Source of the DNA: an uncultured Pseudomonadota bacterium | GTDB taxonomy: Bacteria > Pseudomonadota > Gammaproteobacteria > Steroidobacterales > Steroidobacteraceae | DNA length: 64,000 nt | NCBI GenBank assembly: GCA_903838705.1 | Contig: CAILZL010000038.1 | Location: 1 to 64,000 of the forward strand | Reading direction: 5' to 3' | Shown: in pieces, positions 9,741 through 20,115 of the stretch | Layout: every line of letters begins with the position of its first letter | Position numbering within the stretch: position 1 is the first letter of the stretch | Made by a program: the position numbers and the translations under genes | The notes under the pieces: model-generated | The model's database searches: none | The model's input: only the letters and a program-made list of their open reading frames with translations | What the model was told of the DNA's origin: nothing

Positions 9741-10445
9741 CTATTTCGCCTTTGGTGCAGGAATGGTGAATCGACACAACAAAGTATTGTCCACTACCAG
9801 ATCCTGGCTCCAGATCAGCTTGGCGGCAGGCTTCCATGACAGATTGTTGTAATCGCCGTGTGGATTTACTTCATCTTCCGAATAAATAACTGCGTGAGGC
9901 CAGCTGCTATAGTCAAAATCCGCACTCTTCCAGTTGAGTGGCTCCGGGTCTATTTTGGACTTACAGACTTGTTCAGGATTCTTAGAGTGCTCACATTCCC
10001 TTCTGTTAAGGGGCGCCTTATGAATGACCGTGCATTGCCAGCTAGTATCTGACACAGCCAGCACCTGATTTGTCTCTGAATCAATGAACTGGGCGATAAA
10101 GCCACCATCGCCAACCATCTGATGGGGAGTTCCAATGTATTCCAGCCCGGTATCATTCTCTAAATGATCACGTATTACTATGCTCATCTTGGCTGGTAAT
10201 GAAATCGGAAAGGAAAAGAGTTCGGCATTAAACGAACGTTCTGTCAGGAACGGCTCCGAGTCCTGCTTGATAAGCGTGTTGCCAGAATACAAAGCAAACC
10301 AATTGTCTGCCCAGATCTGGGCCTTGACCGTACGTGCCGTATTTGACGCAACTTTTACAGGAGCTTCCACCGCAGGGGCAACGCCAGCAACAACCAGCAA
10401 TCCGGCTACCATCAAATTCCACTTGATAATGGTATTGATACCCAT
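9741..10445 (-). CDS. Conserved secreted hypothetical protein
   Basis: Signal peptide; AQIWADNWFALYSGNTLIKQDS..TERSFNAE..F and WQCTVIHKAPLNRRCE-like motifs; ATG at 10445. Confidence 0.7.
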   Translation of the reverse strand: MGINTIIKWNLMVAGLLVVAGVAPAVEAPVKVASNTARTVKAQIWADNWFALYSGNTLIKQDSEPFLTERSFNAELFSFPISLPAKMSIVIRDHLENDTGLEYIGTPHQMVGDGGFIAQFIDSETNQVLAVSDTSWQCTVIHKAPLNRRECEHSKNPEQVCKSKIDPEPLNWKSADFDYSSWPHAVIYSEDEVNPHGDYNNLSWKPAAKLIWSQDLVVDNTLLCRFTIPAPKAK

Positions 10446-10582
10446 GGTGATGATCCTGTAAGAGATGAGGTTAGAGTATAGATGGGCAGCCACATTGTGC
10501 TGAACAAGAATTGTCAATCAGCCATCAGCTAAATTTCCCTTATTACTGAATGACGATATGCAACTGCGCGCATCAAACAGCT

Positions 10583-10625
10583 AAAAAAATGGCCGCATCG
10601 TTATGGGATAGCGGCCGAGGGGGAG
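10583..10625 (-). terminator. C-rich block plus GGCCGC/GCGGCC hairpin with T-tract (element A); possible terminator or sRNA 3' end
   Basis: Minus strand CTCCCCCTCGGCCGCTATCCCATAACGATGCGGCCATTTTTTT; near-identical to 12208-12250. Confidence 0.65.
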
Positions 10626-10793
10626 ATGGATACAGTCAGAGGTCATGAAGAGGGTCAGCACTCTACAAACTCCTACAGATGATCGTCGTGACATTTACTT
10701 AATGAACAGGCATTGATTCTGCTGCCAATGAAAGTCACTCTGAACCACTCTCGGTGGTGCAGTCACTTGTAGCCAATTCAAAGTATTTTCGTG

Positions 10794-11132
10794 CTAGTCA
10801 CGCTCCCAATGACCTTCCGAAAGACGCCAGCCATCCCTTTCATGGAGCCATTTATGCGGTACATAGTGGAAGCCAGCGCGAGGCGCCTCCCAATGACCGT
10901 CCACCCATACGTGACGACCACCAACCCAGTTCCAGTATCCATCAATCCATATATGTCCGGGTGAAGGAGGTGCTCCATAGGCTTCTACACGAGCTACCGG
11001 TGGTGCAACTGCCACCACTCCACCTACATAGTAGCGATGCCGTCCCGGTACGACTATGCATCCCGCTACCAGCGACATGATAATCAGAAGGACTGTCATC
11101 CTTGAATGACTAGAAATAACGTTACGCATCAT
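10794..11132 (-). CDS. YXWGXW-repeat lipoprotein
   Basis: Lipobox MSLVAGC; repeats HIWIDGYWNWVGGRHVWVDGHWEAPR...GWRLSEGHWE. Confidence 0.75.
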   Translation of the reverse strand: MMRNVISSHSRMTVLLIIMSLVAGCIVVPGRHRYYVGGVVAVAPPVARVEAYGAPPSPGHIWIDGYWNWVGGRHVWVDGHWEAPRAGFHYVPHKWLHERDGWRLSEGHWERD

Positions 11133-11233
11133 TTAACCCAGTAAATTCCAATGATTTTATGAAACAGCTAATATGCGAGAGACCCCTGGTAATAGCGGGG
11201 CCTCTCAGCATAAAGCCAGAACCGGCCTGATAA

Positions 11234-11488
11234 TCAAGTTGCGGACTTGGGTTTAGTGGTCTTGGTCTGCTGTCCACACTGGCCTTTTTTAGCACCGCTC
11301 GTACCTTTGTGCTGAGCAGTACCCGCATGGGCTTTACCACCGCCACCCTTATGGCACCCCTGAGTTGCTGACGCACTGCTAGAGCCTGCAGAGGATCCTG
11401 TACTTGGCGCAGGAGATGCGGCACCAGCATTCAAAGCAACGGACAACAACAGACCAGCCAAACTTGCTTTTACAATTTTACTAATCAT
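11234..11488 (-). CDS. Small secreted Gly/Lys/His-rich protein, unknown function
   Basis: Signal peptide MISKIVKASLAGLLLSVALNAGAA; RBS caggag upstream of ATG at 11488. Confidence 0.55.
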   Translation of the reverse strand: MISKIVKASLAGLLLSVALNAGAASPAPSTGSSAGSSSASATQGCHKGGGGKAHAGTAQHKGTSGAKKGQCGQQTKTTKPKSAT

Positions 11489-11801
11489 GATTAACACTCC
11501 TGAATGAGCTCAAAGACCATTGAGGAAGATCACTCAATCTTCCTGTGCTGGTATAGTCATGCCATGAGACTGAACAGTTCATGAACTGACGCAATTTACG
11601 GGTTAATTCTTCTTAATCCATTGGCTCAAGGGAGCACAGTCCTGCGAAATAAAAGGACTTCACGATGCCATTAAATTATTTTAAATACTGGTGCCAACGT
11701 CCCTGGCAATGCGGGCATCAAAACATTGCTCACTAAGAATAAAGACCCTCGTCATGAGCATTTGTATCTCTTTAATCACACGGCCCAGCTTTCCATTTGC
11801 G

Positions 11802-11836
11802 AAAAAAAGCCGCCTCGCAGCGGCCATATAGGGGGA
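11802..11836 (-). terminator. C-rich block plus GC hairpin plus T7 (element C)
   Basis: Minus strand TCCCCCTATATGGCCGCTGCGAGGCGGCTTTTTTT. Confidence 0.6.
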
Positions 11837-11965
11837 CTGGGTAGTATGCGGTGGTAAATGTACAGAACGCCCGCCATGAGTACTTTGATGCAGCCATCAC
11901 TATGACCATCCGGCAGGCATCAGGTACCAGTGGGCAAATCAGCAGCGCTCGATCAAGCCTTACTC

Positions 11966-11997
11966 AAAAAAAGACCGCCTTAAACCAAGGCGGTCTT
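11966..11997 (-). terminator. Rho-independent terminator (element D)
   Basis: Perfect 11-bp stem aagaccgcctt-aaacc-aaggcggtctt flanked by a + strand A-tract. Confidence 0.8.
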
Positions 11998-12207
11998 ATG
12001 CCGCTCAACAGGCGGCTTACTTTTCAGAGGTGACTATCCCGAATTATTCTAGGAGAGAGCAATGCCTTTCTGTTTTCAACACACGACTTCAATGTAGCGA
12101 CTCGCCGCAAGAAAAGGGATTGCTTCTGACATAAATGCGGAATGGTTGCCCCCACTCTATTCATGAAGCAGTCATTGGCAACCAGTGATATTTTGTTGTC
12201 TATAAGC

Positions 12208-12250
12208 AAAAAAATGGCCGCATCTTTGGGGATAGCGGCCGAAGGGGGAG
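12208..12250 (-). terminator. C-rich block plus GGCCGC/GCGGCC hairpin plus T7 (element B); likely ends the tRNA-Lys transcript or an sRNA
   Basis: Minus strand CTCCCCCTTCGGCCGCTATCCCCAAAGATGCGGCCATTTTTTT. Confidence 0.65.
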
Positions 12251-12399
12251 CATTCACAGTACTGAACAACTGTGACAACTTGGTGACGCACATCAATCAG
12301 TAGCCTTGGATGAGGTAATTCCCTTTCATCAGCTCGATTGAAGCAAAATGAAGCATTTGGTCGTTGCGGGACTTTATTGGACGCAGCCGGAGCGGCAAA

Positions 12400-12475
12400 T
12401 GGTGGGTTGGGTGGGAATCGAACCCACGACCAATGGATTAAAAGTCCAGTGCTCTACCGACTGAGCTACCAACCC
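12400..12475 (-). tRNA. tRNA-Lys (anticodon UUU)
   Basis: Minus strand GGGTTGGTAGCTCAGTCGGTAGAGCACTGGACTTTTAATCCATTGGTCGTGGGTTCGATTCCCACCCAACCCACCA; 76 nt, encoded CCA, cloverleaf arms pair. Confidence 0.97.
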
Positions 12476-12565
12476 GAATACTTGAAGAACAACGACGTGT
12501 TCCCCGGAAAGGGCGCGCATCATACCCGATCAGATTGGCAAATTCACTGACTATGATGATCAATT

Positions 12566-13273
12566 TCAGACCGATTGATATCGGGTTGGATCAGCCACGC
12601 CCAGCGCCGTAAAACCCTCACGACGCAAACCGCATGATTCACAACGGCCGCAGGCACGTCCCTGTAGATCAGCCTGATAGCAGGACACTGTTTGCGCATA
12701 ATCCACACCCAGTTCCATGCCACGTTGAATGATCTGCGCCTTGCTCAGGTCAATCAGGGGCGCATGCACCCGGAATTGACTGGTGCCTTCAACGCCTGCC
12801 TTGGTCGCCAGATTTGCAAGCTGCTCAAAGGCTCTGATGAACTCAGGCCGGCAATCAGGATAGCCGGAATAGTCCACCGCATTGACGCCGATGAAGATGT
12901 CTGAACATTGCAGGACTTCAGCCCAGCCAAGGGCAAGAGACAGAAAAACCGTGTTACGCGCCGGTACATAGGTGACCGGAATCCCGGTCGATGTTTGCTG
13001 CCCCTGCTGTTCCGGAACTTTGATATTGAAGTCAGTCAGTGCAGAACCACCGATACCCGCAAAATCAATACGCATGGTGCGATGCTCAACCGCCCCCACG
13101 CTTCTGGCGACTGCATCTGCGGCCAGCAACTCGGCCCGATGGCGCTGCCCATAGTCAAAACTCACGGCATGACAGATAAATCCCTGCGCCTTGGCCATAG
13201 CAAGCGTTGTTGCTGAATCAAGGCCACCGGAAAGCAGCACTACTGCGTGTTTGTTGCTCATGACCTTGCTCAT
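12566..13273 (-). CDS. queC: 7-cyano-7-deazaguanine synthase
   Basis: [17 protein letters not shown]-pyrophosphatase motif; CxxCxxC C-terminus [17 protein letters not shown]; adjacent queE. Confidence 0.96.
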   Translation of the reverse strand: MSKVMSNKHAVVLLSGGLDSATTLAMAKAQGFICHAVSFDYGQRHRAELLAADAVARSVGAVEHRTMRIDFAGIGGSALTDFNIKVPEQQGQQTSTGIPVTYVPARNTVFLSLALGWAEVLQCSDIFIGVNAVDYSGYPDCRPEFIRAFEQLANLATKAGVEGTSQFRVHAPLIDLSKAQIIQRGMELGVDYAQTVSCYQADLQGRACGRCESCGLRREGFTALGVADPTRYQSV

Positions 13274-13953
13274 CACTTGCCCGGCGTCTCGCCCCACAGC
13301 ACCTTGTGCAACTGTACCTGCAGACGTACGGGTAACCGATCCTGCACTATCCATTCAGCCAGCTGTGCCGGAGGCAGCTGCGCAAAACTGCTGCTGAAAA
13401 ACACAGTGCAGCGCTCATTTAATCTGTACTTGCTTAATTGTGCTGTTGCCCAGTCGTAGTCATCACGGTCACACAACACGAATTTCACCTGATCCTGCGC
13501 AGTCAGCAGGTCGATATTTTCATAGCGATTGCGCTGCTGCTCCCCACTGCCCGGTGTTTTCAGGTCAACCACACGACGCACCCGCGTATCAACCTGTGAA
13601 ATATCAAGTGCACCACTGGTTTCCAGTGACACGCTATATCCGGCATCACACAGAGCAGTGAGCAGCGCGATACAGCCCTTTTGCGCCAGCGGTTCACCAC
13701 CGGTAACGCATACATGCCTGACACCATGTGCAGCAACCTGCTGCAGCACTGCGGTAATGCTGTGCCACTGCCCCCCATAAAACGCATATTCCGTATCACA
13801 GTAAGTGCAGCGCAAGGGACAACCGGTCAGCCGTACAAACACTGTCGGCCAGCCAACCGCATCGGCTTCGCCCTGGATGGATAAGAAGATTTCGGTAAGT
13901 TTTACGCGCTCACTGACAGGAAGATTGCTGTCAGCGCATTCCGGTGTAGACAT
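13273..13953 (-). CDS. queE: 7-carboxy-7-deazaguanine synthase
   Basis: [36 protein letters not shown] radical-SAM motif. Confidence 0.96.
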   Translation of the reverse strand: MSTPECADSNLPVSERVKLTEIFLSIQGEADAVGWPTVFVRLTGCPLRCTYCDTEYAFYGGQWHSITAVLQQVAAHGVRHVCVTGGEPLAQKGCIALLTALCDAGYSVSLETSGALDISQVDTRVRRVVDLKTPGSGEQQRNRYENIDLLTAQDQVKFVLCDRDDYDWATAQLSKYRLNERCTVFFSSSFAQLPPAQLAEWIVQDRLPVRLQVQLHKVLWGETPGK

Positions 13954-13971
13954 GGCGGGGCGCTGCTGCGA

Positions 13972-14745
13972 TCAGCGGCCTTCCGCCGTCATTTTAGTCA
14001 GACGCTGCTGCGCAAGCCGCGCTGAATTACTGTCTGAGTACTGTTTTATCAGTTGCTGCAAGGCGGCACGTGCCGCCTTGTAGTTCTTCAATTCATACTG
14101 GGTGTAACCCAGTTTCAGCAAGGCATCCGGCAACTTGGCGGAATCAGGGTACATATCAAGCACTGCCTGAAAATCGTGCTGCGCCTGATTGAAATCCTTG
14201 AGCCCGTAATGAGCTTCACCCAGCCAGTACTGGGCATTGTCCAGCAACTTGCTGTGCGGATAATTGCTCAGAAACTGGGTAAAGGCAGAGGCTGCCTCAG
14301 TGTATTTGAATTCTTTCAGCAGATTGAATGCTGTCTGGTATGCATCCGTATCAGCAACCTGGGCTGGTACGTTATTAGCAACCACAGAAACAGGTGGAGC
14401 CGCCTTTGCAGTCTCAAGTGTCTGGACACGCTTGTCGAGATCAGCATACAGATCGCGTTCCTGAGCGCGCAGCTTATCGACATTGTTCTGCAACTCTTCC
14501 AGTTGGCCACGCAGCGTGCGCAAATCATTCTGCAATGCATCATTCTTCTGCGCGAGCTCAAGCAGGCTCTGATTGTTGATTACCCGCTCAATGCGCAATA
14601 CCCGACCATCCACTTCAACAAGTTTCTGATAGGTCGGGTCCTGCTCAGGTGGAGTCGTACAAGCCGATAGTATCAACGCACCCAGCAACCATGTGCCAGG
14701 TTTACAAAGATTGCCCGCAGCACTTATACGACTCAGTAACAGCAT
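13972..14745 (-). CDS. cpoB: Tol-Pal accessory protein CpoB/YbgF (coiled coil + TPR)
   Basis: Coiled coil then TPR YQTAFNLLKEFKYTEAASAFTQFLSNYPHSKLLDNAQYWLGE; next to pal. Confidence 0.93.
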   Translation of the reverse strand: MLLLSRISAAGNLCKPGTWLLGALILSACTTPPEQDPTYQKLVEVDGRVLRIERVINNQSLLELAQKNDALQNDLRTLRGQLEELQNNVDKLRAQERDLYADLDKRVQTLETAKAAPPVSVVANNVPAQVADTDAYQTAFNLLKEFKYTEAASAFTQFLSNYPHSKLLDNAQYWLGEAHYGLKDFNQAQHDFQAVLDMYPDSAKLPDALLKLGYTQYELKNYKAARAALQQLIKQYSDSNSARLAQQRLTKMTAEGR

Positions 14746-14748
14746 TGC

Positions 14749-15276
14749 TTAGTAACCAAACTCAACGCGACGGTTCTTGGCATAGGCTGCTTCATCATTA
14801 CCGGCAACGGCAGGACGCTCTTCACCATAGCTCAAGGTAGCAACCTGGGCTTCACTCACACCCTGCAACAGCAGGGCGCGACGTACAGCCTGCGCACGAC
14901 GCTCACCCAGACCGATGTTGTACTCACGTGTGCCACGCTCATCGGTATTACCTTCCAGACGAACTTTCAGACTTGAATTAGTCGCCAGGTACTTGGCATG
15001 GGCGGCTATCACAGCCTTGTACTCGGATTTGATTTCGGAACTGTCGAAATCGAAATAGACCACCATTCCCACCTTGTCCAGCGCCTGTCTGGCGGCCTGT
15101 TCAGCAGTCAGCTGCTGACCGGGGCGAGCCGTGGTACCGGAAGCGGGTGCAGTGCTGGCAGCTGTGCTGGAACTGCTCCCTTGAGAAGACGCCGGTGTCT
15201 GTACCACTTTGGGTGTAGAGCAACCCGCCAAAACGGCCACTCCCGTGATCAAAACAGCCAAGCTGACATTACGCAT
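14749..15276 (-). CDS. pal: Peptidoglycan-associated lipoprotein
   Basis: OmpA-like VYFDFDSSEIK...LEGNTDERGTREYNIGLGERRAQAV; lipobox VLAGC. Confidence 0.96.
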   Translation of the reverse strand: MRNVSLAVLITGVAVLAGCSTPKVVQTPASSQGSSSSTAASTAPASGTTARPGQQLTAEQAARQALDKVGMVVYFDFDSSEIKSEYKAVIAAHAKYLATNSSLKVRLEGNTDERGTREYNIGLGERRAQAVRRALLLQGVSEAQVATLSYGEERPAVAGNDEAAYAKNRRVEFGY

Positions 15277-15364
15277 CTAAAAGCTCCTCTAAAAAGTCAA
15301 AACAGTAACAAAGTCAATTGATCATTTTGCCACAGGCAAGGGTCACCTGCAGCCTCATATTCGG

Positions 15365-16675
15365 TCATTTTATCGGAAAGGGGCCCCACACCGGCTCACG
15401 CACTTCACCTGCACTTGCCCCCATCCGCTGTTGCGAACGGCCATCGCTGGAAACCAGCGCCAGCACCCCGTGACCACGATCCTGAGAGGCATAAATCAGC
15501 TGCGCTCCATTGGGAGCAAAAGCCGGGCTTTCATCCTGACGCCCCTTGGTCAGCACCTGCAATGCGCTGGTTTTGAGATCCAGCAACGCAATATTGAATG
15601 CACTGCCTTCCTGATGCACCAAAGCCAGTTGCTTGCCATCCGGTGAGACCCTGGGACGGGCGTTATATCTGCCTTCGAAAGTCAGCCGCTTGGGCGTGCT
15701 GCGAGGATCAAACGAACTGACTTCGTAGATCTGCGGTGATCCGGAGCGATCTGATGTGTAATAAATCTTGCTGCCATCCATCGACCAGCACGGTTCAGTG
15801 TCTATTCCCGGATCAAAGCTGATGCGCGTCAGTACCTGAGAGGCCAGCTCCAAGGTATACACATCTACATCACCATCCTTGCGGGAAAGGGTTAACGCGA
15901 GCTTCTTGCCATCAGGTGACCAGGCCGGCGCGCCATTGATGCCCGCACGGGCCGACACCTTGGTACGCACGCCAGTGGAAAGCGTTTGCACGTAAATGGC
16001 AGCCGCCTTCCCTTCAAAAGACACATAAGCAAGACTCTGACCATCAGGCGACCATGCAGGTGACATGATGGGCTCACTGGAATTGGCAATGACACGCGGA
16101 TTAAATCCATCTGCATCTGCAACTGTCAGTTTGTATCTCTGAGCCGGCGGTGTGCCTTCAACATTCAGATAGGCAATGCGGGTCGAGAACACCCCGGGCA
16201 CGCCGGTCAGCTGTTCATAGATCAGATCTGCGATGCGATGCGCAGTAGCCCGTAACGCGTTACCGGTAGCAGGAATCTTTTCACCCAGCAAACGCTGTCC
16301 GTTAAGCACATTGTAGAGCTCATACTGCACCTGATAGCGATCGGCTCCCTCCGGCAACACCTTGCCCACTGCAATGTAGTTGCTCTTGAGCAGACGCCAG
16401 TCGGCAAACTGGATCTGGTCACCCGAACTGGGCTGTTCCAGCATGTCTGCGCGTGGGACGGGGGCAAAGCGCCCGCTGCGACTCAAATCACCGGCAATGA
16501 CTTCAGCGACATCAACAGAGAGCTTGACCGGGCCCGGTATCGAAAAGGGAACTACCGCAATCGGGATAGCGTCATTCAGTCCCTGCGTTATCTCGACCAC
16601 CAGCTGTGCTCGAGCCGGCAATACACATACCAGCCAGCCGGTGATCAATAACAGAAATCGACTTGAATACTTCAT
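15365..16675 (-). CDS. tolB: Tol-Pal system beta-propeller protein TolB
   Basis: Signal peptide, propeller repeats PAWSPDGKKLALTLSRKDGDVDVY; gene order. Confidence 0.96.
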   Translation of the reverse strand: MKYSSRFLLLITGWLVCVLPARAQLVVEITQGLNDAIPIAVVPFSIPGPVKLSVDVAEVIAGDLSRSGRFAPVPRADMLEQPSSGDQIQFADWRLLKSNYIAVGKVLPEGADRYQVQYELYNVLNGQRLLGEKIPATGNALRATAHRIADLIYEQLTGVPGVFSTRIAYLNVEGTPPAQRYKLTVADADGFNPRVIANSSEPIMSPAWSPDGQSLAYVSFEGKAAAIYVQTLSTGVRTKVSARAGINGAPAWSPDGKKLALTLSRKDGDVDVYTLELASQVLTRISFDPGIDTEPCWSMDGSKIYYTSDRSGSPQIYEVSSFDPRSTPKRLTFEGRYNARPRVSPDGKQLALVHQEGSAFNIALLDLKTSALQVLTKGRQDESPAFAPNGAQLIYASQDRGHGVLALVSSDGRSQQRMGASAGEVREPVWGPFPIK

Positions 16676-16677
16676 CC

Positions 16678-17514
16678 CTACTCCACAGGCTTGAATATGA
16701 ACAACAGATTACGCTCGAACAGCCGCGCATCAGGTGGCGCCGGCAAGGGTGATGCGGCCTGCACCGCCGTTTCAATGGAAGTACGCACGGCCTGATCGCC
16801 ATTACAACGACCGATCGCAACTGACAACACTGTTCCACCTGACGCCTGTGTCACTTTCACTTCGCATTCAAGCCCGGATTTTGCTGTCGGTGGCTTGTTC
16901 CAGTTACGCATGACTTTCTGCTGGATCAGCGCCACATACTGATTCAGTAACCCCGCATTGACTGCAGTCGCCCGCCCTTCTTCGTCAGCCATCTGAGCAC
17001 GAAGTTCCGCTTCGCGTTCCTTCTGTGCCCTGGCTTCGGCATCCGCCTGACGTTTCATTTCAGCTTCTTTCTTCTTTTGCTGGGCATCGGCAATTCGTTT
17101 TTTCTCTGCTTCCTGCTGCTGTTTTTTCTGCTCGGCTTCAGCCGCCTTGCGTTGCTGAACCAGCTGCTTCTGCTTTTCCGCTTCAGCGAGCAAGCGTTTC
17201 TGTTCCAGAACTCGCTGTTCCTTCTGCTTCATCTGCACCTGTTGCAGGGCTTCCTGTTTGAGACGCTCCTGCTCCTCACCCTGCTGTTCAACTTCCGGCT
17301 GATCTTCTTTCGTTTCATCCACTGCCTGCGGTGCAGGCTTATGCGCCAGCTGATTCAATGTGTTGCGATCCACCATGACTGCCTTGATAGCCAGCTGAGG
17401 CACAATGGCCTGATGTGATGTCAGGTTAAACCCGATCAGCACCGCTGCCAGCAGCAGGTGGATGCCAACGGCACCACCCAGATATTTCCAGTCATCGCGC
17501 ATCAAGGCATTCAT
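16678..17514 (-). CDS. tolA: Cell envelope protein TolA
   Basis: N-terminal TM, long Ala/Glu/Lys/Gln coiled coil, C-terminal TolA domain; gene order. Confidence 0.94.
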   Translation of the reverse strand: MNALMRDDWKYLGGAVGIHLLLAAVLIGFNLTSHQAIVPQLAIKAVMVDRNTLNQLAHKPAPQAVDETKEDQPEVEQQGEEQERLKQEALQQVQMKQKEQRVLEQKRLLAEAEKQKQLVQQRKAAEAEQKKQQQEAEKKRIADAQQKKKEAEMKRQADAEARAQKEREAELRAQMADEEGRATAVNAGLLNQYVALIQQKVMRNWNKPPTAKSGLECEVKVTQASGGTVLSVAIGRCNGDQAVRTSIETAVQAASPLPAPPDARLFERNLLFIFKPVE

Positions 17515-17951
17515 CAGTTGCGATTAGCCCTGGCAACCGTGGCAGGATCGGTAACGAATCCCACCTGTTCTGCGCCCGCACGCTGCAACAGCACCATGCC
17601 CTGCACTACCTGGCCATACGGCACAGCCGCATCCGCCTTGACCAGCACCGTGGTGTCCGGTGCACGGCGCAGAACAGCGGATACCCGCTGCGTGACTGTC
17701 TCGGCATCGAGCGCTGCTTCGGGATCACTGCCGACACTCAGATAATATCTGCCGCTCTTATCCACACTCAGAATCAGGGGCGGCTGATCGTTGGGTTTCA
17801 ATGGTTCAGCTCCCGCCTTGGGCAAGTCGACCTTGATGCCCTGCGACATCATGGGAGCAGTGAGCATGAAGATGATCAGCAGAACCAGCATCACGTCGAT
17901 ATACGGTACGACATTGATGTCGCCCATCAGCTTGCGGCTGCGTCGCGCCAT
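17514..17951 (-). CDS. tolR: TolR (ExbD family)
   Basis: DINVVPYIDVMLVLLIIFMLTAPMM. Confidence 0.96.
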   Translation of the reverse strand: MARRSRKLMGDINVVPYIDVMLVLLIIFMLTAPMMSQGIKVDLPKAGAEPLKPNDQPPLILSVDKSGRYYLSVGSDPEAALDAETVTQRVSAVLRRAPDTTVLVKADAAVPYGQVVQGMVLLQRAGAEQVGFVTDPATVARANRN

Positions 17952-17954
17952 CGT

Positions 17955-18653
17955 CTATCCCTCTTTGCCTGTCGCAGCGGGACGTGAGGTGGCGCTGCGC
18001 TGCAGAATGGTCGACAACTCCTCGACGAAGGTGTCGTAACGCAATTCAAGACGACTGACCTGATCAGCGTAACGGTTATAAAAAATGACCGCAGGAATAG
18101 CCGCGAACAAACCCATTGCAGTGGCAATCAACGCTTCAGAAATGCCCGGGCCCACCTGTGCCAGCGTGACTTGTGCGGCATTACCCAGCCCGTAGAACAC
18201 ACTCATGATTCCCCACACAGTTCCGAACAAGCCCACATACGGACTGGTTGAACCGATCGTGGCCAGCATCGCAAGACTCTTCTCCAGGCGATCCGTTTCT
18301 TTCAGCAGGGCTGCACGCATGGCACGGCGACTGCCTTCAATGATCTGATCGGCACCAATTGCGCCATGTTGCCGCAACCGGCCAAATTCCCGGAAACCGG
18401 ATTCAAAAATGCTGGCCACACCATGCGCAGCCCCCTTGTGTGACTCCAGCCTGCGATACATGGCCGTAAGATCACCCCCTGTCCAAAATTCCTCTTCAAA
18501 CCTGTCTGCATCCAGACGGGTTCTGATCAGCTCGGAACGCTTGCGCAGGATAATCATCCATGAAGTGACTGACGCCGCCAGCAGCAAGGCCATCACCAGT
18601 TGCACAATCAGGCTGGCATGCCCGATCAGTTCAAACACAGACAATTCATTCAT
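17955..18653 (-). CDS. tolQ: TolQ (ExbB/MotA family)
   Basis: ATIGSTSPYVGLFGTVWGIMSVF. Confidence 0.96.
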   Translation of the reverse strand: MNELSVFELIGHASLIVQLVMALLLAASVTSWMIILRKRSELIRTRLDADRFEEEFWTGGDLTAMYRRLESHKGAAHGVASIFESGFREFGRLRQHGAIGADQIIEGSRRAMRAALLKETDRLEKSLAMLATIGSTSPYVGLFGTVWGIMSVFYGLGNAAQVTLAQVGPGISEALIATAMGLFAAIPAVIFYNRYADQVSRLELRYDTFVEELSTILQRSATSRPAATGKEG

Positions 18654-19075
18654 GCAGTCAGACTCCCGATAATTATTTCAGGCAGAGGTTTTGGTTTGAA
18701 CCGGCTTGCATCAATACACGCAACCTTGGTTCTGCCTTCCAGTATCAATTCACCACCGACCTGCTCACGATAAACCAGCTGTTCGAAACTGAGACTGGCT
18801 CTGGCCAGCCCGGTTACACGGCAGGTCACCTGTAGCAGATCGCCATATTGAGCAGGTCGACGATAGTTAGCTTCGATGCTGGCAATGACCAGCAATACAC
18901 CATGCTGTTCCTTCAATGGTCCCTGCTCGATACCCAGTGCACGCAACCATTCGGTGCGCGCACGTTCCATGAACTTCAGATAGTTGGCGTAATACACCAC
19001 ACCACCCGCATCGGTATCTTCCCAGTAAACCCGAACCGGCCAGACGAATGTGCCAGCGGCAGTCGCTGTCATCAT
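18650..19075 (-). CDS. ybgC: Tol-Pal associated acyl-CoA thioesterase
   Basis: [32 protein letters not shown] hotdog thioesterase motif. Confidence 0.94.
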   Translation of the reverse strand: MMTATAAGTFVWPVRVYWEDTDAGGVVYYANYLKFMERARTEWLRALGIEQGPLKEQHGVLLVIASIEANYRRPAQYGDLLQVTCRVTGLARASLSFEQLVYREQVGGELILEGRTKVACIDASRFKPKPLPEIIIGSLTA

Positions 19076-20115
19076 GCTCCGTTCTCATCAAACAGGTCCG
19101 GAGCAGTCGGGCGTTCCGGAATTTTAAGCCCAAAGTGCAGGTAAGCACTGCGTGTCGCCACGCGGCCACGCGCGGTCCGCATCAGGAAACCCTGCTGGAT
19201 GAGATATGGCTCGACCACATCTTCTATCGTTCCACGTTCTTCACCGAGCATCGCGGCAAGACTCTCCACGCCCACCGGCCCGCCATCAAATTTCTCCATG
19301 ATGGCCAGCAGCAACTTCCTGTCCATCAGATCAAATCCCTGCGGATCGACATCCAGCATGTCGAGCGCCGCCTGTGCAACTGCGGCACCGACCTGACCAT
19401 CCGCTTTGACTTCAGCGTAATCACGCACGCGGCGCAACAGCCGGTTGGCAATACGCGGTGTACCACGTGAGCGCAGCGCAATCTGTCTGGCACCTGACAA
19501 ATCCATCGCCACACCGAGAATGCTGGCAGAACGCTGGATGATATGAGTCAGGTCATCGACATTGTAAAACTCCAGTCGTTGCACGATACCAAACCGGTCT
19601 CGTAACGGTGAAGTCAGCAGCCCGGCCCGAGTGGTTGCACCCACCAGCGTAAAGGGCGGCAGATCAAGCTTGATCGAGCGGGCTGCCGGCCCTTCACCGA
19701 TCATGATATCGAGCTGGTAATCCTCCATCGCCGGATACAGGATTTCCTCCACCACCGGACTGAGACGGTGAATCTCATCGACGAACAACACATCGTTGGC
19801 CTGCAGGTTGGTCAGCAGTGCGGCCAGATCACCCGGACGCTCAATGACCGGACCGGAGGTCTGCTTCAATCCGACTCCCAGTTCATTGGCAATGATATGC
19901 GCGAGCGTGGTCTTGCCCAGACCGGGTGGGCCGAATATCAAGACATGATCCAGTGCTTCGCTGCGCTTGCGCGCCGCCTCAATAAAGATTTCCATCTGCG
20001 TGCGGACATTGGGCTGCCCCGCATAATCAGCCAGTTTTTTGGGCCGCACGGCACGATCATAGGTGGCATCTTCACCCTGCTCACCCGCTGCAATGATGCG
20101 ATCTTGCTGAATCAT
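19072..20115 (-). CDS. ruvB: Holliday junction helicase RuvB
   Basis: [22 protein letters not shown] Walker [23 protein letters not shown]. Confidence 0.97.
   Translation of the reverse strand: MIQQDRIIAAGEQGEDATYDRAVRPKKLADYAGQPNVRTQMEIFIEAARKRSEALDHVLIFGPPGLGKTTLAHIIANELGVGLKQTSGPVIERPGDLAALLTNLQANDVLFVDEIHRLSPVVEEILYPAMEDYQLDIMIGEGPAARSIKLDLPPFTLVGATTRAGLLTSPLRDRFGIVQRLEFYNVDDLTHIIQRSASILGVAMDLSGARQIALRSRGTPRIANRLLRRVRDYAEVKADGQVGAAVAQAALDMLDVDPQGFDLMDRKLLLAIMEKFDGGPVGVESLAAMLGEERGTIEDVVEPYLIQQGFLMRTARGRVATRSAYLHFGLKIPERPTAPDLFDENGA

Noticed and set aside
12024-12296. Minus-strand ORF of 90 aa
   Set aside because: Runs through hairpin element B and has no recognisable domain; more likely noncoding.
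12338-12550. Plus-strand ORF GGNRTHDQWIKSPVLYRLSYQP
   Set aside because: This is the antisense translation of tRNA-Lys (12400-12475), a common false ORF.
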